From positions 2,170,853 to 2,234,852 of the forward strand of contig NZ_CXOP01000002.1 in NCBI RefSeq assembly GCF_001269345.1: a stretch of 64,000 nucleotides of DNA, given 5' to 3'. A program made the translations under genes and the position numbers. Position 1 is the stretch's first letter. Each line of letters opens with the position of its first letter. Below the pieces are notes generated by a model, which did no database searches, was not told the DNA's origin, and saw only the letters and a list, made by a program, of their open reading frames with translations. This document shows, piece by piece, positions 30,242 to 39,843 of this stretch. Source of the DNA: Limnohabitans sp. 2KL-27 (lineage in GTDB: Bacteria > Pseudomonadota > Gammaproteobacteria > Burkholderiales > Burkholderiaceae_C).

Positions 30242-32311
30242 ATGACAGGAAATTCAGCGCTCATTTTGGCGCTCGTATGTGGTCTTATTGCCGTGGCTTA
30301 CGGCATTTGGGCCCGAGGGTGGATCCTTTCTCAAGATGCTGGCAATGCCCGGATGCAGGAAATTGCCGCTGCCATTCAGGCTGGTGCGGCGGCCTATCTG
30401 GCGAGGCAATACAAAACCATCGCCATCGTCGGCGTCGTGCTGGCCATCTTGATGGGCATCTTTCTGGATGGCATCACCGCCATCGGCTTCGTGATCGGCG
30501 CGGTGCTTTCTGGCGCGTGCGGTTTCATCGGCATGAATGTGTCGGTCAAAGCCAACGTTCGCACGGCACAGGCCGCCACCAAAGGCATTGGCCCAGCGCT
30601 CGACGTGGCGTTTCGGGGCGGTGCCATTACCGGCATGCTGGTGGTGGGTTTGGGTCTGTTGGGTGTGTCCGGTTTTTACTGGTTTCTGGTGGGCAACGGC
30701 AACCTGACGCCCGACAAGAACCTGGCCAATTTGCTCAACCCCCTGATTGGCTTTGCCTTCGGCTCTTCGCTGATCTCAATTTTTGCCCGACTGGGCGGCG
30801 GCATTTTCACCAAGGGTGCAGACGTCGGGGCTGACCTGGTGGGCAAGGTGGAAGCGGGCATTCCCGAAGACGACCCGCGCAACCCGGCCGTGATTGCCGA
30901 CAACGTGGGTGATAACGTGGGTGACTGCGCGGGCATGGCTGCCGATCTGTTCGAGACCTACGCGGTCACACTGATCGCCACCATGGTGCTGGGCGCATTG
31001 CTGGTTTCGGCAGCGCCGGGTCAAGCCGTGCTGTACCCGTTGGCCTTGGGCGCGGTGTCCATCATCGCCTCCATCATTGGCTGCTTCTTCGTCAAAGCCT
31101 CGCCGGGCATGACCAATGTGATGCCCGCGCTCTACAAAGGCCTGGCCATCTCGGGTGTGCTGTCGCTGATCGCCTTTTACTTTGTCACCACATGGTTGAT
31201 GCCCGACAACGCCCTAGGCGCTGCGGGCAGCCAAATGAAACTGTTTGGTGCCTGCACCGTGGGCTTGGTGCTCACGGCCGCCTTGGTCTGGATCACCGAG
31301 TTCTACACCGGCACGCAATACGCCCCGGTGCAGCACATCGCCCAGGCTTCGACCACCGGCCACGGCACCAACATCATTGCCGGTTTGGGCGTGTCCATGC
31401 GCTCCACCGCCTGGCCGGTGATGTTCGTCTGTCTGGCCATCTGGACGGCGTATGCGCTGGGTGGCTTGTACGGCATTGCCGTGGCGGCTACCTCCATGCT
31501 GAGCATGGCGGGCATCGTGGTGGCGCTGGACGCCTATGGCCCCATCACCGACAACGCGGGCGGCATTGCCGAAATGGCTGAAATGCCCAGCAGCGTGCGC
31601 GACATCACCGACCCGTTGGATGCAGTGGGCAACACCACCAAGGCCGTGACCAAGGGCTACGCCATCGGCTCGGCAGGCCTGGCCTCGCTGGTGCTGTTTG
31701 CCGACTACACGCACAAACTGGAAGCGTACGGCAAGGCCATCAGTTTTGACTTGTCCGACCCTCTGGTCATCATTGGCCTGTTCATTGGCGGTCTGATCCC
31801 CTACTTGTTCGGGGCCATGGCCATGGAAGCGGTGGGCCGGGCAGCAGGCAGCGTGGTGGTTGAAGTGCGCCGCCAGTTCAAGGAGATCCCCGGCATCATG
31901 GAAGGCACGGCCAAGCCCGAGTACGGCAAAGCCGTTGACATGCTGACCACGGCCGCCATCAAGGAAATGGTCATCCCGAGCCTGCTGCCCGTGGTGGTGC
32001 CAGTGCTGGTGGGCTTGATCCTGGGGCCCAAGGCGCTGGGCGGTCTGCTGATGGGCACCATCATCACCGGCCTGTTTGTGGCGATTTCCATGTGCACCGG
32101 CGGCGGTGCTTGGGACAACGCCAAAAAATATATCGAAGACGGCCATCACGGCGGCAAAGGCTCTGACGCCCACAAGGCAGCCGTGACCGGTGATACGGTG
32201 GGTGACCCTTACAAGGACACCGCTGGCCCTGCCATCAACCCACTGATCAAGATCATCAACATCGTGGCCCTGCTGATTGTGCCGCTGGTGATGAAGTTTC
32301 ACGGGGGCTGA
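30242..32311 (+). CDS. hppA: K(+)-insensitive pyrophosphate-energized proton pump
   Basis: Membrane-integral pyrophosphatase of 689 residues, coupling pyrophosphate hydrolysis to proton export with about 16 transmembrane helices. The substrate site is in [45 protein letters not shown] near residues 195-240. [10 protein letters not shown] near residue 460 carries Lys and Thr at the positions that mark K-independent pumps. The second acidic cluster lies near the C-terminus ([21 protein letters not shown]). The start at ATG 30242 is supported by AGGAG at 30230-30234. It is divergent from ppa, with a strong leader hairpin and a terminator after the gene. Confidence 0.95.
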   Translation: MTGNSALILALVCGLIAVAYGIWARGWILSQDAGNARMQEIAAAIQAGAAAYLARQYKTIAIVGVVLAILMGIFLDGITAIGFVIGAVLSGACGFIGMNVSVKANVRTAQAATKGIGPALDVAFRGGAITGMLVVGLGLLGVSGFYWFLVGNGNLTPDKNLANLLNPLIGFAFGSSLISIFARLGGGIFTKGADVGADLVGKVEAGIPEDDPRNPAVIADNVGDNVGDCAGMAADLFETYAVTLIATMVLGALLVSAAPGQAVLYPLALGAVSIIASIIGCFFVKASPGMTNVMPALYKGLAISGVLSLIAFYFVTTWLMPDNALGAAGSQMKLFGACTVGLVLTAALVWITEFYTGTQYAPVQHIAQASTTGHGTNIIAGLGVSMRSTAWPVMFVCLAIWTAYALGGLYGIAVAATSMLSMAGIVVALDAYGPITDNAGGIAEMAEMPSSVRDITDPLDAVGNTTKAVTKGYAIGSAGLASLVLFADYTHKLEAYGKAISFDLSDPLVIIGLFIGGLIPYLFGAMAMEAVGRAAGSVVVEVRRQFKEIPGIMEGTAKPEYGKAVDMLTTAAIKEMVIPSLLPVVVPVLVGLILGPKALGGLLMGTIITGLFVAISMCTGGGAWDNAKKYIEDGHHGGKGSDAHKAAVTGDTVGDPYKDTAGPAINPLIKIINIVALLIVPLVMKFHGG

Positions 32312-32326
32312 TGGGCCCTGCGGTTT

Positions 32327-32357
32327 AAAAGGCCCGCTTTGGCGGGCCTTTTTTTGC
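32327..32357 (+). terminator. Rho-independent terminator after hppA
   Basis: AAAAGGCCCGC-TTT-GGCGGGCC followed by seven Ts; a strong GC stem 16 bases after the hppA stop. Confidence 0.88.
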
Positions 32358-32427
32358 CCGGCTGCGCCGCAAAGGTCGATGTCCCATGGGTGATTTTCAA
32401 AATCCTGCCCGGTTTCACAATAGCCCC

Positions 32428-33861
32428 ATGCAATTGAATCTCATCGCCAACCAATCCGTCCCTGCCCTGGCAGGCCAAACCATTGACGTGCTCGACCCGT
32501 CTGACGGACAAGTGTTCGAACAAATCCCGCGCAGCCAAGCGGCCGACATCGATGCCGCTGTGGTGGCGGCGCGAACGGCCTTTAATGGTCCTTGGGGCAA
32601 GCTGAGCGCCATGGAGCGGGGTCGCCTGCTCATGAAGCTGTCGCAAAAAGTGAGCGAGCACGCCGCCGAACTGGCCGCGCTGGAGCAGCGCGACTGCGGC
32701 AAACCCACTAAACAGGCCGCTGCCGATTCGGTGGCTTTGGCGCGTTACTTTGAGTTTTATGCCGGAGCATGCGACAAGCTGCACGGCGAGACCCTGCCCT
32801 ACCAAAACGGTTACAGCGTACTGACCTGGCGCGAGCCACACGGCGTGACGGGCCATGTGATCCCCTGGAACTACCCCATGCAAATTTTTGGCCGCAGCGT
32901 GGGTGGCGCTTTGGCTGCGGGCAATGCCTGCGTGGTCAAACCCGCCGAAGACGCGTGCCTGAGCCTGATCAGGGTGGCGCAGTTGGCGGCCGAAGTCGGC
33001 TTCCCGGCCGGTGCCTTGAACATCGTCACGGGTTACGGCCACGAGGTGGGTGACGCGCTGGCCCGCCACCCCGGCATCGACCACATCAGCTTCACCGGCA
33101 GCCCCCGCGTGGGCACGCTGATCCAGCAGGTGGCCGCCGAGCGCCACTGCCCCGTGACGCTGGAGTTGGGTGGCAAAAGCCCCCAAATCATTTTTGACGA
33201 CGCTGACCTGGACGCCGCCATTCCCGTGGTGGTCAACGCCATCGTGCAGAACTCGGGCCAAACCTGCAGTGCAGGCTCCCGCGTGTTGATTCAGCAAGGC
33301 ATTTACGAGCCCCTGCTCAAGCGCTTGGGCGAAGCCTTTGGCCGCCTGCAAGTGGGCTCGGCCAGCATGAATCTGGACTTGGGTCCCCAGATACGCGCCA
33401 GCCAGTTGGAGCGGGTCACCGGCTTTTTGGACCAGGCCAAGGCGGATGGCATTGCCACCGTGGCCCAGGGGAAAATTGCGGCGGGTGTGCCTGCGGGCGG
33501 CTTTTACCAAGCCCCCACTTTGCTGCGCGATGTGCCGGTGATGCACCGCGTGGCGCAAGAAGAAGTGTTTGGCCCGGTGCTGTCGGCCATGTCCTTCAAA
33601 GACGAAGACCATGCCATTGAATTGGCCAACGCCACCGAGTTTGGCCTGGTCGCAGGCATCTGGACACGCGACGGCGGTCGCCAGTTCCGCATGGCCAAAC
33701 GCGTGCGCAGCGGCCAAGTCTTCATCAACAACTACGGCGCAGCGGGCGGGGTGGAGCTGCCATTCGGTGGCGTCAAGTCCTCAGGCTACGGCCGCGAAAA
33801 AGGCCTGGAAGCGCTGCTGGGCTTCACCACCCTCAAGACCGTGGCCATCGCACACGGCTGA
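32428..33861 (+). CDS. Aldehyde dehydrogenase family protein
   Basis: A 477-residue NAD(P)-dependent aldehyde dehydrogenase. The cofactor motif is VIPWNYPMQIFGRSVGGALAAGNACVVKPAE near residue 150, the catalytic glutamate is in VTLELGGKSPQIIFDDADL near residue 250, and the cysteine nucleophile in NSGQTCSAGSRVLIQ near residue 285. EEVFGPVLS and the C-terminal LPFGGVKSSGYGREKG are also present. The start is ATG 32428 (MQLNLIANQS). The substrate cannot be told; betaine aldehyde or gamma-aminobutyraldehyde type enzymes look similar. It is a stand-alone gene with terminator-like hairpins on both sides. Confidence 0.88.
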   Translation: MQLNLIANQSVPALAGQTIDVLDPSDGQVFEQIPRSQAADIDAAVVAARTAFNGPWGKLSAMERGRLLMKLSQKVSEHAAELAALEQRDCGKPTKQAAADSVALARYFEFYAGACDKLHGETLPYQNGYSVLTWREPHGVTGHVIPWNYPMQIFGRSVGGALAAGNACVVKPAEDACLSLIRVAQLAAEVGFPAGALNIVTGYGHEVGDALARHPGIDHISFTGSPRVGTLIQQVAAERHCPVTLELGGKSPQIIFDDADLDAAIPVVVNAIVQNSGQTCSAGSRVLIQQGIYEPLLKRLGEAFGRLQVGSASMNLDLGPQIRASQLERVTGFLDQAKADGIATVAQGKIAAGVPAGGFYQAPTLLRDVPVMHRVAQEEVFGPVLSAMSFKDEDHAIELANATEFGLVAGIWTRDGGRQFRMAKRVRSGQVFINNYGAAGGVELPFGGVKSSGYGREKGLEALLGFTTLKTVAIAHG

Positions 33862-33895
33862 TCACACGGCTGCCCGTCTGCCGACCAGCACCCCC

Positions 33896-33919
33896 GGGGA
33901 GTCCTTGCCCGGGACTCCC
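33896..33919 (+). terminator. Hairpin between aldehyde dehydrogenase and moaA
   Basis: GGGAGTCC and GGACTCCC pair as an 8-bp stem around a seven-base loop, followed by only a weak T-rich stretch (CTTGGGTTTG). It is likely a terminator for the dehydrogenase gene, or part of the moaA leader. It does not resemble the molybdenum-cofactor riboswitch. Confidence 0.4.
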
Positions 33920-33948
33920 GCTTGGGTTTGAGGGCACAATTGCCACCT

Positions 33949-35091
33949 ATGTCTGAACGCGTCATTCCGCTGGTTGATCAGCGCCATCCCAGCTTGCCTT
34001 TGCCCACGCCAATGGCGGGCCAAGACCTGAGCACCTTGCCCCTGGACGGGCTGCGCCGACCGCTGACCGATTTGCGCATCAGCGTGACCGACCGCTGCAA
34101 CTTCCGCTGCAGCTACTGCATGCCCAAAGAAGTCTTTGACAAGGACTACGCCTACCTGCCGCACAGCCACCTGCTGAGCTTCGAAGAAATCACCCGCATC
34201 GCCACCGTGTTTGTGGGCCGGGGCGTACGCAAAATCCGTTTGACGGGTGGTGAGCCTTTGCTGCGCAAAAACATCGAGATCCTGATCGAACAACTGGCCG
34301 CGCTGCGCACACCCGACGGCCAGCCGCTCGATTTGACCCTGACCACCAACGGATCGCTCTTGGCCCGCAAGGCCCAAAGCCTGAAAGACGCGGGCTTGCA
34401 ACGCGTCACCGTCAGCCTAGATGGGCTGGACGACACGGTCTTTCGCCAAATGAACGACGTGGACTTTCCGGTGGCCGATGTGCTGGCCGGGATCGAGGCG
34501 GCGCGCGCTGCGGGTCTCCGGCCGATCAAGGTGAACATGGTGGTCAAGCGCGGCACCAACGCGCACGAAATCTTGCCCATGGCGCGGCATTTCAGAGGCA
34601 CGGGCATTGTGCTGCGCTTCATCGAATACATGGACGTGGGCGCGACGAACGGCTGGCGCATGGACGAGGTGCTGCCCAGCGCCGACGTGATCCGCCTGCT
34701 GCAAACCGAGCTGCCTCTGGTGCCACTCGACCCCGCCGCCCCTGGCGAAACCGCCGAACGCTGGGGTTATGCCAATGCACAGGGTGAATACGACCCGTCT
34801 TTGGGGGAAGTGGGTGTGATCAGCAGTGTGACGCAGGCCTTTTGCGGCGACTGCAACCGCGCACGCCTGTCCACCGAAGGCCGCCTGTATTTGTGCCTGT
34901 TTGCCAGCCAAGGCTTCGATCTGCGCCAACTCTTGCGCGACCCCGCGCAAAGCGACGCCACACTGGCCGCAACGGTGGATGCCATCTGGCGCGGACGCAC
35001 CGACCAATATTCGCGTCTGCGCAGCCTGCGCGCGCCCGACACCGCCAGCGGCAATGGCCGTCGGGTGGAAATGAGCTACATCGGAGGCTGA
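33949..35091 (+). CDS. moaA: GTP 3',8-cyclase (MoaA)
   Basis: Radical-SAM enzyme starting molybdopterin synthesis from GTP. The N-terminal iron-sulfur cysteines are in [15 protein letters not shown] near residue 50. The SAM-binding GGEP motif is in [13 protein letters not shown] near residue 97. The second cluster is in [21 protein letters not shown] near residue 305. The protein ends in the functionally needed double glycine (SYIGG). The start is ATG 33949 ([11 protein letters not shown]), giving 380 residues; an upstream TTG is less likely. It heads moaA-mobA-moeA. Confidence 0.95.
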   Translation: MSERVIPLVDQRHPSLPLPTPMAGQDLSTLPLDGLRRPLTDLRISVTDRCNFRCSYCMPKEVFDKDYAYLPHSHLLSFEEITRIATVFVGRGVRKIRLTGGEPLLRKNIEILIEQLAALRTPDGQPLDLTLTTNGSLLARKAQSLKDAGLQRVTVSLDGLDDTVFRQMNDVDFPVADVLAGIEAARAAGLRPIKVNMVVKRGTNAHEILPMARHFRGTGIVLRFIEYMDVGATNGWRMDEVLPSADVIRLLQTELPLVPLDPAAPGETAERWGYANAQGEYDPSLGEVGVISSVTQAFCGDCNRARLSTEGRLYLCLFASQGFDLRQLLRDPAQSDATLAATVDAIWRGRTDQYSRLRSLRAPDTASGNGRRVEMSYIGG

Positions 35092-35096
35092 AGGCC

Positions 35097-35720
35097 ATGA
35101 ACCACCACACACCAGGCATCACCGGCCTGATCCTCTCAGGCGGGCGCGGCTCGCGCATGGGCGGCATCGACAAGGGCCTGCAAAATTTTCGTGGCCTGCC
35201 CCTGGCCCTGCAAACCCTGATGCGTCTGCAGCTGCAAAGCCTGCCGCTGCAAGAAGTACTGATCAACGCCAACCGCAACCTGTCCGCCTATGAATCGCTG
35301 GGTGTGCCGGTGTGGCCCGACAGCATCGACGGTTTTGCCGGGCCGCTGGCGGGTTTCCTCACGGGTCTGGAGCGCTGCGAAACCCCGCTCTTGCTCACCG
35401 TGCCTTGCGACACACCGCTGTTTCCGCTGGATCTGGTGGAACGCCTCGAACAAGCCATGCAGGATCAAGCCGCCGACATGGCCATGGCCGCCGCACCCGA
35501 GGGCGATGGCGCGGTGCGCCCGCAGCCGGTGTTTTGCCTGCTCAAAACCGAGCTGCTGGAGAGCCTGGTGAAGTTCACCCAAGGCGGTGGCCGCAAGATC
35601 GACGCCTGGACCGCTCAGCACCGCTGCGCGATCGTGCCTTTTGACTTGCCCGGCGACAGCCCGCAGGCCTTTGCCAATGCCAACACCCTGGCCGAGTTGC
35701 AACAGCTCGAAGCCCTCTGA
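35097..35720 (+). CDS. mobA: Molybdenum cofactor guanylyltransferase
   Basis: Transfers GMP to molybdopterin to make the bis-MGD cofactor used by enzymes of the DMSO reductase family. The nucleotide-binding loop [19 protein letters not shown] lies at residues 11-29, [14 protein letters not shown] near residue 80, and the metal aspartate in VPCDTPLFP near residue 100. The length is 207 residues. It starts five bases after the moaA stop. Its presence implies a bis-MGD enzyme elsewhere in the genome. Confidence 0.93.
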   Translation: MNHHTPGITGLILSGGRGSRMGGIDKGLQNFRGLPLALQTLMRLQLQSLPLQEVLINANRNLSAYESLGVPVWPDSIDGFAGPLAGFLTGLERCETPLLLTVPCDTPLFPLDLVERLEQAMQDQAADMAMAAAPEGDGAVRPQPVFCLLKTELLESLVKFTQGGGRKIDAWTAQHRCAIVPFDLPGDSPQAFANANTLAELQQLEAL

Positions 35721-35736
35721 ATTCCTTGGCCACACA

Positions 35737-37050
35737 ATGGCCGCGCCGACCATGACCACGCCACTGACGCCCTCCTTGACCCTGAATGAGATCGCCGAAC
35801 GCCTGCAAGGCTACGACCCACAGGCTCTCTCGGCCCGCCATGTGAACGACTTTTTGGCCCAGCTGGTGCAGCCGGTGCGCGAACAAGAAACCTTACCGCT
35901 GATGCAAGTCCATGGCCGCATCTTGGCGCAGGATGTGGTCTCGCCCATCAGCGTGCCACCGCACGACAATTCGGCCATGGACGGCTACGCGCTGCGCGGC
36001 GCTGAACTTTTGAGTGACGCCCCCACCCCTTTGACCGTAGTGGGCACAGCGTTTGCCGGTGCCGCCTGGCAAGGCACTGTGAATGCGGGCGAGTGCGTGC
36101 GCATCATGACCGGGGCCATCATGCCTGCTGGGCTGGACACCGTGGCCCCCCAGGAGCTGGTGCAGGTGGCAGGCGACTCAGTGCACATCCCGCCCGGCCT
36201 GCTGCAAGCGGGGGACAACCGGCGCCTGTTGGGCGAAGACTTGATGGCCGGACAGCCCGCACTGCACGCAGGCACCCGCCTCACCCCTGCCGCCTGCGGT
36301 CTGCTGGCCAGCCTGGGCTTGCCCAGCGTGCCTGTCTGGCGCAGGCCCAAAGTGGCCTACTTTTCGACCGGTGACGAAATCCTGAGCCTGGGCGATGCGC
36401 CCCGAGAAGGCGCGGTCTATGACAGCAACCGCTACACCGTGGCGGGCATGCTGCAGGCGCTGGGCTGCGAGCTGATCGACATGGGCGTGGTGCGCGACGA
36501 CCCTGTCGCACTGGAAGAGGCCTTCTTGGGTGCTGCCGAACAGGCTGACGCCATCATCACCAGCGGTGGCGTCAGCGTGGGCGAGGCCGACCACACCAAA
36601 GCCATGATGAAAAAACTCGGTGATGTGGCCTTTTGGCGCATCGCCATGCGCCCGGGCCGCCCCATGGCGGTGGGGCGCATTCAGCGCGGCGAACGCTCGG
36701 CCGTGTTGTTTGGTCTGCCCGGCAACCCGGTGGCCGTCATGGTCACCTTTGCGGCCTTTGTGCGCCCCGCCCTGCAGCAACTCATGGGCTGGCATGCGCC
36801 TGCCCTGCCACTGCTCAAAGCGAAAAGCACTGAGGCCCTGCGCAAAAAACCCGGCCGCACCGAATACCAGCGGGGCATCGTCAGCACCGATGCTGCGGGC
36901 CAGTTGCAAGTCAGCATCACCGGCAACCAGGGCTCGGGCGTGCTCAGCTCCATGGTGCAGGCCAACGGCCTGATCGTGCTGGGCCACGCCCAAGGCAACG
37001 TGGCCGTGGGCGACGAGGTGGATGTGATGATGTTTGACGGGCACCTGTAA
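35737..37050 (+). CDS. moeA: Molybdopterin molybdenumtransferase
   Basis: Inserts molybdate into adenylated molybdopterin. Characteristic stretches are SVPPHDNSAMDGYALRGAEL near residue 75, GECVRIMTGAIMPAGLDTVAPQE near residue 115, YFSTGDEILSLGDAPREGAVYDSNRYTV near residue 210, ITSGGVSVGEADHTK near residue 270, and FGLPGNPVAVMVTF near residue 325. The start is ATG 35737 (MAAPTMTTPL) or ATG 35752, giving about 437 residues. It is the last gene of the operon; no terminator is seen before the decayed region that follows. Confidence 0.94.
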   Translation: MAAPTMTTPLTPSLTLNEIAERLQGYDPQALSARHVNDFLAQLVQPVREQETLPLMQVHGRILAQDVVSPISVPPHDNSAMDGYALRGAELLSDAPTPLTVVGTAFAGAAWQGTVNAGECVRIMTGAIMPAGLDTVAPQELVQVAGDSVHIPPGLLQAGDNRRLLGEDLMAGQPALHAGTRLTPAACGLLASLGLPSVPVWRRPKVAYFSTGDEILSLGDAPREGAVYDSNRYTVAGMLQALGCELIDMGVVRDDPVALEEAFLGAAEQADAIITSGGVSVGEADHTKAMMKKLGDVAFWRIAMRPGRPMAVGRIQRGERSAVLFGLPGNPVAVMVTFAAFVRPALQQLMGWHAPALPLLKAKSTEALRKKPGRTEYQRGIVSTDAAGQLQVSITGNQGSGVLSSMVQANGLIVLGHAQGNVAVGDEVDVMMFDGHL

Positions 37051-37153
37051 GACCTTGTGCGGATGTCCGATGGCCCGCCAATGGAGCCTACCCGCAAAGT
37101 GTCTACAACGCGTTCAGCCTATGCCAGTTGCGGATCGTCGGATCTGGTCTTGA

Positions 37154-37645
37154 TCACATCGTCTCCCCGATCATGTGCGCAGCTTCACCCAGAGCAGACT
37201 TTGCGTATAGGTATTCTTCAAAACAGCTGCCTGCATGCTTGATGGTGTGTGACTCTGGGTCCTTGAAGCAGTCTTCGGCCTTGGCCGGCATCAGGATGGC
37301 AGCCAGCAGCTAAGGCTTGCCAGCTTTGGGTTTACCGTCTAGCCCCCCTGCTGTTGCGATCAACATCATGGCTTCGACCTCATCCGTGTTGGTGACGCTG
37401 TGCATGAACCGGTCATCTGTGCTTTAAGTTCGGCCTCGGTGGTCTGCACGTGAGTACATAACTCATGGCTTTAGGCTGTTGGCCTTGATCTTGATCTCGT
37501 TGCCATCGACCACAATGTCGCCCCGCTTGTGCAACCCCATCTCGCGTTCTGGGAGCACCGCCCAGATAAACAATTCAGTGAATTCAGCCACTGGCAGCAG
37601 CCGAAAGCCCCGTATCGTCTGATGCGTCGAAAGTTGGCTGCCCAA
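37154..37645 (-). pseudogene. Decayed coding remnants, unknown protein(s)
   Basis: The 704 bases from 37051 to 37754 hold no intact gene. On the minus strand protein-like text continues across frame breaks. One frame ends in RGDIVVDGNEIKIKANSLKP (37463-37645). The next frame continues ELCTHVQTTEAELKAQMTG. A third continues FMHSVTNTDEVEAMMLIAT and stops at TAG 37310-37312. After that a short frame from 37291 to 37154 reads MPAKAEDCFKDPESHTIKH and ends in MIGETM. This pattern suggests one or two genes broken by frameshifts. I do not recognise the family. Position at the edge of the accessory operon suggests a relic of the insertion event. Confidence 0.35.
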
Positions 37646-37650
37646 AGTCG

Positions 37651-37669
37651 CCTAAGGGAAATCCTTAGG
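37651..37669. repeat. 7-bp inverted repeat upstream of the accessory operon
   Basis: CCTAAGG-GAAAT-CCTTAGG, perfect arms with a five-base spacer, 86 bases before the first gene of the operon and just before the tandem CGAARTCGAAA repeats. It may be part of the control region. Confidence 0.4.
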
Positions 37670-37672
37670 TTT

Positions 37673-37703
37673 CGAAGTCGAAAATGGCCTTGCGAAATCG
37701 AAA
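37673..37703. promoter_or_regulatory. Candidate DeoR-type operator: tandem CGAARTCGAAA repeats
   Basis: CGAAGTCGAAA (37673-37683) and CGAAATCGAAA (37693-37703) are spaced by exactly 20 bp, two helical turns. Read on the minus strand they are TTTCGACTTCG and TTTCGATTTCG, like the TTTCG-rich repeats bound by several DeoR-family repressors. A DeoR gene lies in the same operon. Binding is inference. Confidence 0.5.
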
Positions 37704-37754
37704 GAACCTGCCATCATTGGTTCATCCAGTTGAATACAGGTTTTGGGAATTCAC

Positions 37755-38477
37755 ATGAGCCCCATCAGTTTTTCGGTTCAGGGAAAGCATGTCTTGATCA
37801 GCGGTGGTTGCGGAGGAATTGGCAGCGCCTTCGCCCACGCGTTCCTTGAACAGGGCGCCAATGTGATCGTCACAGACCTCAAGCCGCCGCCAGACGACCT
37901 GATCCGTGCAGGCGCACGTTTCGAGCCACTGGATGTGACCAGCGATGAAGGGGTGGTGGCGTTATCGAAAAAAATCGACAAGCTTGATGTGTTGATTCAC
38001 TGCGCCGGAAAGCTCAAACGCTGGGAGGAGCATCAGCCTGAAGTCTTTCGCGAGATCGTCGACATCCACCTTTTCGGCAATGTACGTCTAGCCGCCGCCT
38101 TCAGGCCCCAATTGAAAGCAACACAGGGCTGCCTAATCAACATTGCCTCAATGTACAGTTACTTTGGCGCCCCCCAAGTGCCCGCCTATGCTGCGGCCAA
38201 GACGGCTATCGTTGGACTGACCCGGTCATTGGCCTTGGCCTACGCCGAAGACGGGATTCGGGTGAACGCGATTGCTCCTGGCTGGATCGCCACCGACATT
38301 AGCCGCGGCGGGCGAGAAAACCCCGAATTCAACGACAAACTCATGACACGCTTGCCCAACAAGCGGTGGGCGGAGCCAGAGGAACTGGCTGGCACGGCGA
38401 TATTCCTCGCATCCTCCGCTTCGGCGTTGATCAATGGGGTGACGATTCCAGTAGATGGCGGCTACACCTCCGCCTGA
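37755..38477 (+). CDS. Short-chain dehydrogenase/reductase
   Basis: A 240-residue classical SDR, first gene of the accessory operon. The dinucleotide motif is VLISGGCGGIGSAF near residue 12, the acidic residue after strand 2 is in VIVTDLKPPPDD (suggesting NAD preference), and the catalytic serine and YxxxK are in NIASMYSYFGAPQVPAYAAAKTAIVGL near residues 130-155. It ends ALINGVTIPVDGGYTSA. I start at ATG 37755 (MSPISFSVQGKH). It probably oxidises or reduces the sugar substrate or a cleavage product. A sulfoquinovose dehydrogenase role is possible but no lactonase or dehydratase is nearby. Confidence 0.85.
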   Translation: MSPISFSVQGKHVLISGGCGGIGSAFAHAFLEQGANVIVTDLKPPPDDLIRAGARFEPLDVTSDEGVVALSKKIDKLDVLIHCAGKLKRWEEHQPEVFREIVDIHLFGNVRLAAAFRPQLKATQGCLINIASMYSYFGAPQVPAYAAAKTAIVGLTRSLALAYAEDGIRVNAIAPGWIATDISRGGRENPEFNDKLMTRLPNKRWAEPEELAGTAIFLASSASALINGVTIPVDGGYTSA

Positions 38478-38527
38478 TTTCGCAAGTAGTGTTGGTACAT
38501 AGGCGTTTTAACAAAAAGGAGTTCAAG

Positions 38528-39832
38528 ATGAGGCATACCCTTGGCGTTCTGGCCGCTGCGGCCGCGATGGTTTTCAGTTCTGGTTCTGCCGTTGCGCAGG
38601 CCTTCAACTGGAAAAAACACGACGGACAGACAATCAATCTGCTCCTGAACAACCACCCTTGGTCGCAGGCGATCAAGGACATGTCAGGCGATTTCACCGC
38701 CAAGACGGGTATCAGGCTGCGCGTGGAGATCTTCAACGAAGAACAATACCGCGCCCGCCTGAACACCATGCTGCAGGCCAAATCCAGCGATATCGATGTG
38801 TTCATGTCGCTTAAGTTCCGTGAAGGTGCCATGTACGACAAGGCTGGTTGGTACGCCAACTTGAGCCCGCTTCTTGCGTCATCGGCCTCAACCTCGCCCG
38901 ATTTCAACTTCACCGACATCGGCGAAGGTCTTCGTCGCGCTGAGACAATCGGCGACAAGCTGGTGGGCCTCCCTATCAACCTTGAAGGTCCCCTCTTTTA
39001 CTGGAACAAGGAGATCTTTCAAAAGTGCAATGTGGCAGAACCCATGTTTCTGGAAGACCTGCCAGAAGCTGCTGCCAAACTCAAGGCTTGCCCTGCCCGC
39101 GGTGACGCGACGGTTTGGGCCGCACGCGGTATCCGCGGTGCGATCTCTTATGCGGTCTCAGGTTTCATCTACAACAGCGGCGGCGATTTTTCGGGGGCCA
39201 ATGGCAAGCCAAGCATGTGCAACCCGAACAGTATCAAGGGAGCAGAACTCTATGCGACGCTGCTCAAGGACTACGGACCTCCCGGTGCCGCCAACCACAC
39301 CTTCACCCAAGTGATTGAAATGCTGGGCCAAGGAAGGCTGGCAATGACGCACGAATCTTCCAATGAATTCGCCAACATCATGAAGTTCCCTGGGCGAGAC
39401 AAGGACATCGGCATCAAAGTGCTGCCCAAGGGAAAGGCTACCGGCATTTCCAAGCCCATTGTGTTCGGTTGGGGCGTTTCGGTGTCCAACTTCTCAACCA
39501 AGAAGGACGCAGCATGGTTCTTTCTGCAATGGGCCACCAGCGCAGAGATGCAGACTAAGCTTGTCAAGAACGGCGTAGCACCCCCACGCGCATCGGTGTT
39601 CAATGGCCCAGAGTTTAAGACGTGGACCACGGAGTTGCCCGTACGTCAGTCCTGGGCCAATGCGTTGGTCGAGATCAGCAAGACCGGAACGGCCATCTCT
39701 TACCCACCCACAGAGCGTGTAGTTGAAGCACGCGAGATGGTAGGTGCCGCCGTCCAAAAGGTCTTCTTGGGACAAGGCAACGCAAAGGACACCTTGTGCG
39801 CGCTTGACGGCGAATTGGCCAAACTGCAGTAA
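38528..39832 (+). CDS. ABC sugar transporter substrate-binding protein (family 1)
   Basis: A 434-residue periplasmic binding protein. The signal peptide is MRHTLGVLAAAAAMVF... cleaved near AVAQ-A (residue 24). The mature part starts FNWKKHDGQTINLLLNNHPW and shows the family-1 fold with TAKTGIRLRVEIFNEEQYRARLNTMLQAKSSDIDVFMSL, LVGLPINLEGPLFYWNKEIF and the late DAAWFFLQWATSAEMQ. AAGGAG at 38516-38521 supports the start. It feeds the two permeases that follow directly. The ligand is not readable, but this family takes up oligosaccharides, sugar glycosides and glycerol-linked sugars. Confidence 0.9.
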   Translation: MRHTLGVLAAAAAMVFSSGSAVAQAFNWKKHDGQTINLLLNNHPWSQAIKDMSGDFTAKTGIRLRVEIFNEEQYRARLNTMLQAKSSDIDVFMSLKFREGAMYDKAGWYANLSPLLASSASTSPDFNFTDIGEGLRRAETIGDKLVGLPINLEGPLFYWNKEIFQKCNVAEPMFLEDLPEAAAKLKACPARGDATVWAARGIRGAISYAVSGFIYNSGGDFSGANGKPSMCNPNSIKGAELYATLLKDYGPPGAANHTFTQVIEMLGQGRLAMTHESSNEFANIMKFPGRDKDIGIKVLPKGKATGISKPIVFGWGVSVSNFSTKKDAAWFFLQWATSAEMQTKLVKNGVAPPRASVFNGPEFKTWTTELPVRQSWANALVEISKTGTAISYPPTERVVEAREMVGAAVQKVFLGQGNAKDTLCALDGELAKLQ

Positions 39833-39843
39833 GACATAAAGCA

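Noticed and set aside
33851..33872. Direct repeat CACACGGCTG twice across the aldehyde dehydrogenase stop
   Set aside because: A 10-bp repeat with 12-base periodicity at the gene end; most likely a small chance duplication without function.
33862..33948. Molybdenum-cofactor riboswitch upstream of moaA
   Set aside because: The gap is under 90 bases and holds a simple hairpin only; the multi-stem Moco fold does not fit.
37529..37849. 106-codon plus-strand frame in the decayed region
   Set aside because: It runs into the SDR gene in a different frame and has no family resemblance; the minus-strand remnants look more protein-like.
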